This document shows positions 6,047 through 11,688 of a stretch of 11,688 nucleotides of DNA, piece by piece. How positions within the stretch are numbered: position 1 is the stretch's first letter; each line of letters starts with the position of its first letter. The stretch is from Butyrivibrio sp. (GTDB lineage Bacteria > Bacillota_A > Clostridia > Lachnospirales > Lachnospiraceae). The stretch covers positions 1 to 11,688 of the forward strand of contig NZ_JAILQF010000260.1 in the NCBI RefSeq assembly GCF_024699075.1, read 5' to 3'. The position numbers and the translations under genes were made by a program. The notes beneath the pieces were generated by a model, which made no database searches, had not been told where the DNA came from, and saw only the letters and a list, made by a program, of their open reading frames with translations.

Positions 6047-6150
6047 GAGCGACATAAAACTCTTTAAGGCCGTGTAGCAAGAATCGATATATCTTTCCAT
6101 AAAAATATGCTGTATCAATTTGGAGCAATTTTTTTCACGCTTTACACAGA

Positions 6151-6186
6151 TTTCAACTTGAAATAGCGCCTTCTGCGAATTATCAT
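6151..6186 (+). promoter_or_regulatory. Promoter of the D-2-hydroxyacid dehydrogenase gene, with an overlapping palindrome
   Basis: TTGAAA (6158-6163), 17 bases, TATCAT (6181-6186), with a start site near 6193 and a leader of about 40 bases. The -35 is half of a palindrome TTTCAA-C-TTGAAA (6151-6163), a possible operator. It runs divergently from the ribU transcript. Confidence 0.6.
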
Positions 6187-6225
6187 GATGGTATATTTAT
6201 ATTGCTAAATTTACTAGATAACAAC

Positions 6226-6230
6226 GGAGG
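6226..6230 (+). promoter_or_regulatory. Ribosome binding site that sets the dehydrogenase start
   Basis: GGAGG directly abuts the ATG at 6231, which leaves no spacer, but is six bases before the ATG at 6237. The second ATG is therefore favoured. Confidence 0.7.
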
Positions 6231-6236
6231 ATGCTT

Positions 6237-7175
6237 ATGAAAATCGTATTTCTTGATCGCAAAACAATTGGTGAAGATATAGATCTTTCTGGTTTTAACA
6301 GATTTGGTGAAGTTATAATTTATGACTTTTCAAAGCCAGAAGAGGTTCCTGCAAGAGTTGAGGATGCAGATATTATCATTCTTAACAAAGTTCCGATCAA
6401 TGAAAAGACTATAGGAACAGCCAAGAACTTAAAGCTTGTATGCGTAACAGCAACAGGTGTCAACAACCTTGATCTTGATTATCTTGCAGCTAAGAACATC
6501 GAGTGGCGCAACGTAGCAGGATACTCAACTCAGACAGTAACTCAGCACACTTTCGCACTCCTGTTCTATCTTTTCGAGAACCTGGCTTATTATGATAACT
6601 ACGTTAAGACAGATGGCTACACCAGGGACTTCATGTTCACACATTTTGAAAAAAGATTTGGTGAGCTTTATGGAAAGACCTACGGAATCATCGGTCTTGG
6701 TGCTATCGGAAGGCAGGTAGCTTCTGTTGCCAAAGCCTTTGGATGTAACGTTCAGTACTACTCTACTTCAGGCAAGAATCATGATTCTGAATATAAAGAA
6801 GTATCTTTTGACGAGCTTCTTGCTACATCTGATATCATATCAATCCATGCACCACTTAACGATGCAACTAACAACCTCATCAACAAGGAAGCTCTTTCCA
6901 AGATGAAGAAATCTGCTATCCTTCTTAACCTTGGACGTGGTCCTATCGTTAACGAAAAAGATCTTGCTGATGCACTTGAAAATGATGTTATAAGAGCTGC
7001 CGGTCTTGACGTTCTTTCAGTTGAGCCTATTGAAGAGTCCAATCCTCTTCTCAGGATCAAAGACAGCACTAAACTTCTCATCACTCCACATATTGCATGG
7101 GCAAGTATTGAAGCAAGAACAAGACTTATGAAGATAATCGAGGATCATATCGCTAAATTCTTATCTGTGGCATAA
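6237..7175 (+). CDS. D-isomer-specific 2-hydroxyacid dehydrogenase
   Basis: A cytosolic NAD(P)H-dependent oxidoreductase interconverting a 2-oxo acid and a D-2-hydroxy acid (family members act on lactate, glycerate/hydroxypyruvate or phosphoglycerate). The 312 residues are of usual family length. The Rossmann motif GLGAIG is at 153-158, and the catalytic triad is complete: Arg234 in NLGRGP, Glu263 in SVEP and His285 in TPHIAW. After the second strand of the nucleotide fold the sequence is YYSTSGK (174-180), without the acidic residue usual for NAD, so NADPH use is possible. Hydroxypyruvate/glycerate is a reasonable substrate guess, but the sequence does not settle it. It stands alone under its own promoter; the next gene begins about 100 bases on. 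Confidence 0.93.
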   Translation: MKIVFLDRKTIGEDIDLSGFNRFGEVIIYDFSKPEEVPARVEDADIIILNKVPINEKTIGTAKNLKLVCVTATGVNNLDLDYLAAKNIEWRNVAGYSTQTVTQHTFALLFYLFENLAYYDNYVKTDGYTRDFMFTHFEKRFGELYGKTYGIIGLGAIGRQVASVAKAFGCNVQYYSTSGKNHDSEYKEVSFDELLATSDIISIHAPLNDATNNLINKEALSKMKKSAILLNLGRGPIVNEKDLADALENDVIRAAGLDVLSVEPIEESNPLLRIKDSTKLLITPHIAWASIEARTRLMKIIEDHIAKFLSVA

Positions 7176-7188
7176 TCTGTAAAAATGT

Positions 7189-7253
7189 GATATTGTATCA
7201 AGGTTGCCGATTCTTAAATTATTAGCTTAAAAGTACCAGATACAACAAATATC
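7189..7253. repeat. Imperfect inverted repeat in the gap before the dihydrouridine synthase gene
   Basis: GATATTGTATC (7189-7199) is complementary to GATACAACAAATATC (7239-7253) except for a short bulge, with about 39 bases between. It fills most of the 97-base gap. There is no T-run, so it is not a terminator; it may be leader structure or chance. Confidence 0.2.
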
Positions 7254-7272
7254 ATTAAAGGTTTTATATATA

Positions 7273-8367
7273 ATGAACATTTATTATGCGCCCATGGAGG
7301 GCATAACAACATATCTTTACAGACAGCTTCACAATGAATACTTTGGAGGGGTGGATAAATATTTCACCCCTTTTATTAGTGTATTTCCTGATCACTATAT
7401 CAAAAAGCGTGATGAACGTGAAATTGATCCTGCCAATAACGAAGGAATGAACGTAGTTCCCCAGGTTCTTGCAAATAGTTCTACAGAGTTTATATGGATT
7501 TTCAAAAAGCTTATATCAATGGGATATGACGAAGTAAATCTTAACCTTGGATGTCCATCAGGAACTGTAACAGCAAAGGGAAGAGGTTCAGGATTTCTTC
7601 GCGATCCTGATAAACTGGATACTTTCTTTGATGAAGTATTTGATAGTCTTGGTGATGAAGCTAAAAAGTTATCTGTAAAAACAAGGATTGGATATCTTGA
7701 AGCATCTGAGATGGAGCAATTATCTAAGATATATGCCAAGTATCCTATCAAAGAGCTTACCATTCATCCCCGCTTAAGGAAGCAGTTCTATAAAGGGGTT
7801 CCCGATATGGAAGTATTTGAGAAGGCTCTTATAGAAAGTTCCTGCCCTGTATGCTACAACGGCAATGTGTTCACTCTCAGTGATTATAATGATATAAACC
7901 AAAAGTATGGATACTCTTTAGATAACAATGCTATTTCTAATAATAGTATTCAAAACAAATCTAATGATGATTTAAAAACAAACGATATTATAGGTATATA
8001 TCATAAAAACACGTCCGGCTGTACTGATAATAAAATATCTTCAGTTATGCTTGGAAGAGGTATAGTTGCTGACCCATCCCTTGGTCGTCAGATCAAGGGC
8101 GGCGCACAGATGACTAAGGCTGAATTCAAAGAATTCAGACGTGCTCTTGAGAACATGTACAAAGAGCACTTAAAAGACAGTCACAACGTTCACAATAAGA
8201 TGAAGGAAATGTGGTTCTATATGTCACAGTCCTTCGAAGGAACAGATAAATATATCAAAAATATACTTAAGTCTAAATCGTTTTCCGAATACCAGGCAGC
8301 AGTCAATACGCTTGAAGGTAACTGCGAGATCAAAAGTGGCCCTAATGCAAGTCCCGTATCATTTTAA
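7273..8367 (+). CDS. tRNA-dihydrouridine synthase family protein with a 45-50 residue insertion
   Basis: An FMN-dependent enzyme that reduces uridines in the tRNA D-loop. Seen in order: APMEGIT (6-12, FMN site), NLNLGCPSGTVTAKGRGSG (89-107) with the catalytic Cys94, SVKTRIG (134-140), ELTIHPRLRKQFYKG (161-175) with His165, YNGNVF (195-200) and VMLGRG (258-263). All active-site motifs are present. At 364 residues it is longer than most family members (about 310-330). The extra length is an Asn/Ser-rich segment at about 210-257, between the YNGNVF strand and the VMLGRG phosphate-binding loop. Its DNA is more AT-rich than the flanks and uses codons such as TTA and AAT freely. The start is weakly supported, with AAAGG eleven bases upstream. 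Which uridine is modified cannot be told. Confidence 0.9.
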   Translation: MNIYYAPMEGITTYLYRQLHNEYFGGVDKYFTPFISVFPDHYIKKRDEREIDPANNEGMNVVPQVLANSSTEFIWIFKKLISMGYDEVNLNLGCPSGTVTAKGRGSGFLRDPDKLDTFFDEVFDSLGDEAKKLSVKTRIGYLEASEMEQLSKIYAKYPIKELTIHPRLRKQFYKGVPDMEVFEKALIESSCPVCYNGNVFTLSDYNDINQKYGYSLDNNAISNNSIQNKSNDDLKTNDIIGIYHKNTSGCTDNKISSVMLGRGIVADPSLGRQIKGGAQMTKAEFKEFRRALENMYKEHLKDSHNVHNKMKEMWFYMSQSFEGTDKYIKNILKSKSFSEYQAAVNTLEGNCEIKSGPNASPVSF

Positions 8368-8386
8368 TGATACAGGACTTATTTTT
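8349..8386 (+). terminator. Intrinsic terminator overlapping the dihydrouridine synthase stop codon
   Basis: AAGTCC-C-GTATCATT pairs with AATGATAC-A-GGACTT (8349-8363 with 8366-8380, one mismatch), followed by ATTTTT. The stop codon TAA (8365-8367) lies in the loop and 3' arm, so the last codons are part of the hairpin. Confidence 0.8.
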
Positions 8387-8405
8387 GACTTATGTTTGAC
8401 TTATG
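8384..8405. repeat. 11-bp tandem duplication
   Basis: TTTGACTTATG occurs twice without a gap, between the terminator and the end of the convergent regulator gene. It is probably a simple slippage duplication. Confidence 0.85.
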
Positions 8406-8406
8406 T

Positions 8407-9840
8407 TTATCTTCTGCACTTTCCTGCAACCTTTTCCATAACAGGTAATGCCTTTTTAAAGTCTGATTCATCGGCTGCTCCAAAGCTTGCCAGAAACAGA
8501 TGCTCATACTTACTATTATGGCTATAACAATAATCATTCATGCAGTTCATCCTAATACCATTTTCCAAAAGCATCTTAATGAATTTCTCATCATCAAGCC
8601 ATTCCGGTGCCTTTAGAACTATCCTTAGTCCTGCTGTATCTTTGACAGGTGTAAATAACTGCTTTTCTTTATTTGATGCAAAAAGATTCATTATGTTTTC
8701 ACGTCTTTTGCCATAAAAATTCCTCATTCTGGAAAGATGACGTTCATAATAGCCTCCATTTATAAATTCAGCCATTACGAGCTGATCTATAGATGATACT
8801 GTTCCGGAATAGAAATCAAGCTTTTGTCTGTATAAGTCCATTAACCTGTTAGGCAGGATCATAAAAGCAATTCTGATAGAAGGAGCAAGAGTCCTTGTAA
8901 ATGTATTCATATATATTACTTTATCCGGATATGCAGCAGATATAGGAGGAATCGGTCTCCCTGAAAATCTGAATTCTGAATCATAATCATCTTCTGCAAT
9001 ATAGGCGCCTTCTCTCTCTGCCCAGTCAAGTAGTTGTGCTCTCCTTCCTGCTGACATAACTGCTCCTGTTGGAAAGTGATGAGATGGTGATATATTCAAT
9101 AGTCTTACACTGGTTCCTTCAAGTGAAGAAACTATAAGGCCATCTTTATCAACAGGAATATGAAGGCATTTATGTCCCGCCCTTTCACACAAAAGTCCCA
9201 TTTTCTTATATCCGGGATCTTCTACAGCAGTCAGCGCTCCGCCTCCTGATAATATCAAAAGTATATTTTCTAAATATTCAGTACCGGGCCCTATTATTAT
9301 ATTGTCAGGATCAGCTTCTATTCCTCTGCTTCTCATAAGATAACCAGCGATTGCAGATCTTAAAACTTCAAGTCCGCAAGGATCAGGCGGAGCAAGACAT
9401 TCGGGATTTCTGTCTGACAGAACTTTACGGATCAGCTTAGACCAGATATCGAAAGGAAAAGCATCATCGTGAAGCCTCTGAGATACAAAATCAGTAATAT
9501 CCTTCTTGTTTTTATTCGAAACACTTGTTATTGTTTTTCTCTTTGTTCTTACTATATTTGATCTGACATCTTTGCTTAAATGCAAGGAACCTGATAAGCT
9601 TCCCGCATCCATGACCGCATAATATCCGCTTCTTTCTCTGCTTTCTATATATCCCTCGACAAGAAGCTGCTCATATGCATTTTCTACAGTGATAAGTGCT
9701 ACTCCCTCTTGCTGAGCAAGTCTTCTCTTTGAAAGGAGCTTTTCGCCTTTTTTTATTCTTCCACTTACAATATCATCACGAATGCACATATACAGGTATT
9801 CATATATGGGTCTATTACCCCTTTTTTCAACATCATACAT
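8407..9840 (-). CDS. MocR/PdxR-type regulator (GntR wHTH plus aminotransferase-like domain) lacking the PLP lysine
   Basis: A transcription factor fusing a GntR-type winged helix (about 8-76; LSKRRLAQQEG, TVENAYEQL, EGYIESRERSGYYAV) to a class I aminotransferase-like domain (about 115-477). The fold-type I landmarks line up: IGPGTEYL (183-190), VEDPGY (206-211), SPSHHFPTG (251-259), AEDDYDSEFRF (282-292), NTFTRTLAPSIR (312-323) and HLSRMR (368-373). The usual NTFSKTLAPS motif, whose Lys forms the Schiff base with PLP, reads NTFTRTLAPS, with Arg316 (codon AGG, 8895-8893). The gene is otherwise intact and of normal length (477). It is divergent from a pyridoxal kinase gene, the arrangement expected of a PdxR-like B6 regulator. 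GGAAGGG precedes the ATG. Whether it still binds PLP is open. Confidence 0.9.
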   Translation of the reverse strand: MYDVEKRGNRPIYEYLYMCIRDDIVSGRIKKGEKLLSKRRLAQQEGVALITVENAYEQLLVEGYIESRERSGYYAVMDAGSLSGSLHLSKDVRSNIVRTKRKTITSVSNKNKKDITDFVSQRLHDDAFPFDIWSKLIRKVLSDRNPECLAPPDPCGLEVLRSAIAGYLMRSRGIEADPDNIIIGPGTEYLENILLILSGGGALTAVEDPGYKKMGLLCERAGHKCLHIPVDKDGLIVSSLEGTSVRLLNISPSHHFPTGAVMSAGRRAQLLDWAEREGAYIAEDDYDSEFRFSGRPIPPISAAYPDKVIYMNTFTRTLAPSIRIAFMILPNRLMDLYRQKLDFYSGTVSSIDQLVMAEFINGGYYERHLSRMRNFYGKRRENIMNLFASNKEKQLFTPVKDTAGLRIVLKAPEWLDDEKFIKMLLENGIRMNCMNDYCYSHNSKYEHLFLASFGAADESDFKKALPVMEKVAGKCRR

Positions 9841-9859
9841 AAACTAGCCCTTCCGATTC

Positions 9860-9894
9860 TGGTCCTATTAGTTTTTATAAAAATGGTTATAATA
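9860..9894. promoter_or_regulatory. Direct repeats TGGT-N20-TGGT, candidate MocR operator
   Basis: TGGTCCTATTA (9860-9870) and TGGTTATAATA (9884-9894) match at 8 of 11 positions and are 24 bp apart, on one face spacing of just over two turns. They lie between the regulator's own start codon and a TATAAT-like -10 (minus strand, 9916-9911). MocR proteins such as GabR bind direct repeats containing ACCA/TGGT. Binding here is inferred. Confidence 0.4.
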
Positions 9895-9910
9895 ATAATT
9901 CCAATTTCAT

Positions 9911-9937
9911 ATTATACTCTTAAATCAGTGATGACAA
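9911..9937 (-). promoter_or_regulatory. Possible promoter of the MocR-type regulator
   Basis: A perfect TATAAT (9916-9911) has TTGTCA (9937-9932) upstream with only 15 bases between, shorter than ideal. The start site near 9904 would put the TGGT repeats in the leader. Confidence 0.3.
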
Positions 9938-9964
9938 TATTCAAAATCAGATATTGCCAAGTAC

Positions 9965-9994
9965 TTGCTTTAGTTTACCTGCACACAATACATT
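9965..9994 (+). promoter_or_regulatory. Possible promoter of the pyridoxal kinase gene
   Basis: TTGCTT (9965-9970), 18 bases, TACATT (9989-9994). The match is moderate. The ribosome binding site GAGG (10004-10007) follows closely, so the leader would be very short, about 15 bases. Confidence 0.35.
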
Positions 9995-10015
9995 AAAGAA
10001 CAAGAGGACATAATT

Positions 10016-10855
10016 ATGAAAAGAATCGTATCAATTCAGGATATTTCATGCGTAGGCAAATGCTCACTTACAGTTGCACTTCCTATAATCAGCTCCATGG
10101 GAGTAGAGACCGCAATTGTACCAACTGCAGTTCTTTCTACTCACACACAGTTCAAAGGATTCACTTTCAGAGATCTGACTGATGACATGCTGCCAATCCT
10201 TGATCACTGGAAGAAGGAAGGATTCAGATTCGATGCCATCTACACAGGCTACCTTGGAAGCATTCGTCAGATAGATATAGTAAAAGAATACTTTGACACA
10301 CTTAGGGGCAAAAATACAGCCATAGTAGTTGATCCTGCTATGGCTGATAATGGAAAACTATATGTAGGTTTTGATGACGCTTTTGCTAAAGAGATGCTAA
10401 GCCTCTGCGTAAAAGCCGATATCACTCTTCCAAACATTTCAGAAGCCTGCCTCATGCTCGGCGAAGAGTATCCCGGCGAAGATGCATCAGATGACATAAT
10501 CTGCGACCTTCTCAAAAAGCTCGTTAAAGCCGGCTGCAAGTTCCCAGTGATAACAGGTGTTACTCTTGATAACGGCACCTTCGGCTTCATCGGCCTCAAT
10601 TCAGAAAGTGGCGAGTTCATAAGCTATGGAACAACCAAAATTCCATATAAATCCCACGGAACAGGCGACGTCTACGCCAGCGCATTCACAGGTGCCCTTA
10701 CCTTGGGAAAAGACGTATATACAGCCCTCAAGATCGCCACAGACTTTACAGCTGCCAGCATCCGCAATACCTACGAAGATCCAGACAGCGTAAACTATGC
10801 AGTTAACTTTGAAGCTGAGATACCTTATCTTCTGAAGCTTATTAATGAAAACTGA
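10016..10855 (+). CDS. pdxY: Pyridoxal/pyridoxamine kinase (PdxY/PdxK-like, ribokinase superfamily)
   Basis: A cytosolic ATP-dependent kinase that phosphorylates the 5'-hydroxyl of pyridoxal, pyridoxine or pyridoxamine in vitamin B6 salvage. The 279-residue product matches the family length. Visible motifs: ISCVGKCSLT near the N-terminus (10-19, the family's SxVxGxVGN-type stretch in its Firmicute form), VVDPAMADNGKLY (104-116), TLPNISEACLMLG (137-149) and the anion-hole motif SHGTGD (213-218) with the catalytic base Asp218. PdxY-type proteins lack the insertions of PdxK; without alignment the two are hard to separate. It is divergent from the MocR-type regulator across a 175-base gap, which suggests B6-responsive control. 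GAGG lies eight bases before the ATG. The 3' half is richer in GCC and GGC codons than its neighbours. Confidence 0.9.
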   Translation: MKRIVSIQDISCVGKCSLTVALPIISSMGVETAIVPTAVLSTHTQFKGFTFRDLTDDMLPILDHWKKEGFRFDAIYTGYLGSIRQIDIVKEYFDTLRGKNTAIVVDPAMADNGKLYVGFDDAFAKEMLSLCVKADITLPNISEACLMLGEEYPGEDASDDIICDLLKKLVKAGCKFPVITGVTLDNGTFGFIGLNSESGEFISYGTTKIPYKSHGTGDVYASAFTGALTLGKDVYTALKIATDFTAASIRNTYEDPDSVNYAVNFEAEIPYLLKLINEN

Positions 10856-10856
10856 G

Positions 10857-10884
10857 CACCTTATTTCTCTCCTGTTAGAAGGTG
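10857..10884 (+). terminator. Weak hairpin after pdxY
   Basis: CACCTT and AAGGTG (10857-10862, 10879-10884) form a 6-bp stem with a 16-base loop just past the stop codon, without a T-run. Transcription from pdxY probably ends mainly at the bidirectional hairpin at 10894-10927. Confidence 0.2.
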
Positions 10885-10893
10885 AAATGATAC

Positions 10894-10927
10894 AAAAAAG
10901 TGGTCACTTCAAATTAAAAGTGACCAC
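10894..10927 (-). terminator. Terminator of the cytidine deaminase gene, shared hairpin between convergent genes
   Basis: GTGGTCACTT pairs perfectly with AAGTGACCAC (10900-10909 with 10918-10927, 8-base loop). On the minus strand six Ts (10899-10894) follow, eight bases after the cdd stop. On the plus strand the tail is only AAATATTT, so the stop for pdxY is weaker. Confidence 0.85.
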
Positions 10928-10934
10928 CAAATAT

Positions 10935-11354
10935 TTACAGATTCTCAGGGCCGAAGCTGTTTGGAAGAATTTCTTCCAAAGTCTGAACGGTAACTTTGCC
11001 ATCAGCTCCCTCTAGTACTATATCAAAATCAGGTCCACAGAACTCTCTCATGACCTGTCTACAGATTCCACATGGCTGCGAATCTGTTAGCTTATCAATA
11101 TTTCCATTCTCATCCTCAGGACCACCTACAATTGCTATTGCCTTGAATTTCTTATCTCCTTGTGCTACTGCGCTAAAGAATGCTGTACGTTCAGCACAGT
11201 TTGTAGCTCCATAAGATGCATTTTCAATGTTGCATCCACCATATATTTTCCCATCTTCTGTAAGAAGTGCTGCGCCTACATGAAAATGTGAATACGGCAC
11301 ATATGACATCTTGCGCATCTCTTTGGCCTTATCTAAAAGTTTCGTATAATCCAT
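10935..11354 (-). CDS. cdd: Cytidine deaminase
   Basis: A zinc enzyme that deaminates cytidine and deoxycytidine to uridine and deoxyuridine in pyrimidine salvage. The zinc and catalytic motifs are complete: NCAERTAFF (52-60) with ligand Cys53 and proton-shuttling Glu55, and PCGICRQ (94-100) with ligands Cys95 and Cys98. The substrate motif NIENASYG (42-49) and SYVPYSHFHVGAALL (17-31) are typical of the tetrameric, three-cysteine class. With ATG 11354 the product is 139 residues, normal for the family. The frame extends to a GTG at 11375, but that has no ribosome binding site, while AAAGGATGG lies just before 11354. It is a single gene with its own promoter and terminator, convergent with pdxY. 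Confidence 0.96.
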   Translation of the reverse strand: MDYTKLLDKAKEMRKMSYVPYSHFHVGAALLTEDGKIYGGCNIENASYGATNCAERTAFFSAVAQGDKKFKAIAIVGGPEDENGNIDKLTDSQPCGICRQVMREFCGPDFDIVLEGADGKVTVQTLEEILPNSFGPENL

Positions 11355-11420
11355 ACTTTTTCCATCCTTTATCACTGATATTATCCGACATGAAAGTAAG
11401 CCTTTCTTCGCTAAGGCCTG

Positions 11421-11449
11421 CTTATCTAAAATGGCAATTTGTCTTTCAA
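11421..11449 (-). promoter_or_regulatory. Likely promoter of cdd
   Basis: TTGAAA (11449-11444), 17 bases, GATAAG (11426-11421) on the minus strand, placing the start near 11414 and a leader of about 60 bases. A long inverted repeat lies 10 bases upstream of the -35. Confidence 0.45.
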
Positions 11450-11459
11450 GTCAGCAATA

Positions 11460-11492
11460 GGTGTCAAATGACAATCCTGTCATGTTGACACC
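11460..11492. repeat. Long inverted repeat upstream of cdd
   Basis: GGTGTCAAATGACA (11460-11473) is complementary to TGTCATGTTGACACC (11478-11492) except for one extra G; the loop is ATCC. TGTCA/TGACA occurs four times within it and again at 11513-11517. No T-run follows on either strand, so it is not a simple terminator. It lies between the divergent cdd and right-edge promoters, which suits an operator or a folded leader. Confidence 0.7.
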
Positions 11493-11569
11493 CACATATA
11501 TGATAACAGATATGTCACAATAATGCCAATCCATAATTCTCTTTTGAAAAATAATAATTATTTCTGTAC

Positions 11570-11599
11570 TTGTTTGCCACACATATTCCGATATATAAG
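11570..11599 (+). promoter_or_regulatory. Promoter of the right-edge gene
   Basis: TTGTTT (11570-11575), 18 bases, TATAAG (11594-11599); start near 11606. The spacer end contains CCGATATA, overlapping a sigma-D-like -10. GAGG (11615-11618) follows five bases before ATG 11624. Confidence 0.45.
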
Positions 11600-11623
11600 A
11601 TGAGGGTTAGATTTGAGGCATTT

Positions 11624-11688
11624 ATGAAAAAACAAAAAAATATTGGTTATTATTACTGTTCTCTTTCTACATTTTTCAATATTATCAA
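11624..11688 (+). CDS. Start of an unidentified gene, probably secreted, with a possible frameshift; runs off the right edge
   Basis: A promoter, GAGG and ATG are well spaced, so a gene probably starts here. As read, the frame gives MKKQKNIGYYYCSLSTFFNI, not a convincing start for any class. If one A is removed from the seven-A run at 11634-11640, the frame becomes MKKQK followed by ILVIITVLFLHFSILS, a classic signal peptide (basic N-region, hydrophobic core). This suggests a sequencing or assembly error, a real disruption, or a slippery phase-variable tract. Only 65 bases are visible, so the product cannot be named. Confidence 0.4.
   Translation, partial: MKKQKNIGYYYCSLSTFFNII

Larger units (their letters stand above)
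11376..11569. other. Gap between the divergent cdd and right-edge genes, no gene seen
   Basis: Apart from the cdd promoter and the inverted repeat at 11460-11492, this AT-rich stretch shows no convincing coding frame or RNA gene. Confidence 0.6.

Noticed and set aside
5873..6067. 64-residue plus-strand ORF
   Set aside because: It is antisense to the FMN riboswitch aptamer, whose sequence constraint leaves the frame open by chance.
6779..7084. 101-residue minus-strand ORF inside the dehydrogenase gene
   Set aside because: It is a Ser/Arg-rich antisense shadow of a well-supported enzyme gene with no signals of its own.
8349..8380. Bidirectional terminator for the regulator gene
   Set aside because: On the minus strand the hairpin is followed by TTGCATTAGGG rather than a T-run, so it was assigned to the plus strand only.
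11355..11375. GTG start for cytidine deaminase at 11375
   Set aside because: No ribosome binding site precedes it, whereas AAAGGATGG precedes ATG 11354 and the shorter product fits the family length.

Overview
The window looks like chromosomal DNA from a low-GC Gram-positive anaerobe of the Clostridia, most likely Lachnospiraceae (Butyrivibrio or Pseudobutyrivibrio-like). This rests on AT-rich composition, strong AGGAGG-type ribosome binding sites, a type IV pilus gene set of clostridial type, an FMN riboswitch in front of a RibU-type transporter gene, and a MocR regulator beside a pyridoxal kinase gene. The taxonomic assignment is inference. There is no phage, insertion sequence, tRNA, rRNA or CRISPR array.

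Left arm (1-3415, all minus strand): a type IV pilus module read pilB (assembly ATPase), pilC (inner membrane platform), then a prepilin that runs off the left edge. PilB has two 24-residue MshEN motifs exactly five residues apart, the layout of a cyclic-di-GMP-binding domain. A near-consensus promoter sits between pilC and the prepilin, so pilin can be made independently of the assembly machinery. Its leader holds two small hairpins and a 39-codon ORF whose stop directly abuts the prepilin start.

Middle (3416-5998, minus strand): a 97-residue cysteine-containing protein of unknown function with its own promoter and terminator; a 22-bp tandem repeat; a DUF6033-like Lys/Glu-rich protein; and ribU, controlled by an FMN riboswitch with a transcription terminator. 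The sequence CCGATATA, like a motility-sigma (sigma-D/sigma-28) -10 element, occurs upstream of pilB, the DUF6033-like gene and a truncated gene at the right edge.

Right arm (6158-11688): a plus-strand D-2-hydroxyacid dehydrogenase, then a tRNA-dihydrouridine synthase with an unusual AT-rich, Asn-rich insertion and a terminator overlapping its stop codon. Next is a divergent pair, a MocR/PdxR-type regulator (minus) and a pyridoxal kinase (plus), a likely vitamin B6 salvage unit. The regulator appears to have lost the lysine that normally binds PLP (Arg316). A convergent cytidine deaminase follows, with a long inverted repeat upstream. At the right edge, a promoter, ribosome binding site and ATG lead into a reading frame that misses a clear signal peptide by one base in a poly-A run.

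No wholly new multi-gene system is evident. The most unusual items are the Lys-to-Arg regulator next to a PLP-forming kinase, the prepilin leader with its small ORF, the inserted segment in the dihydrouridine synthase, and the shared CCGATATA promoter motif.
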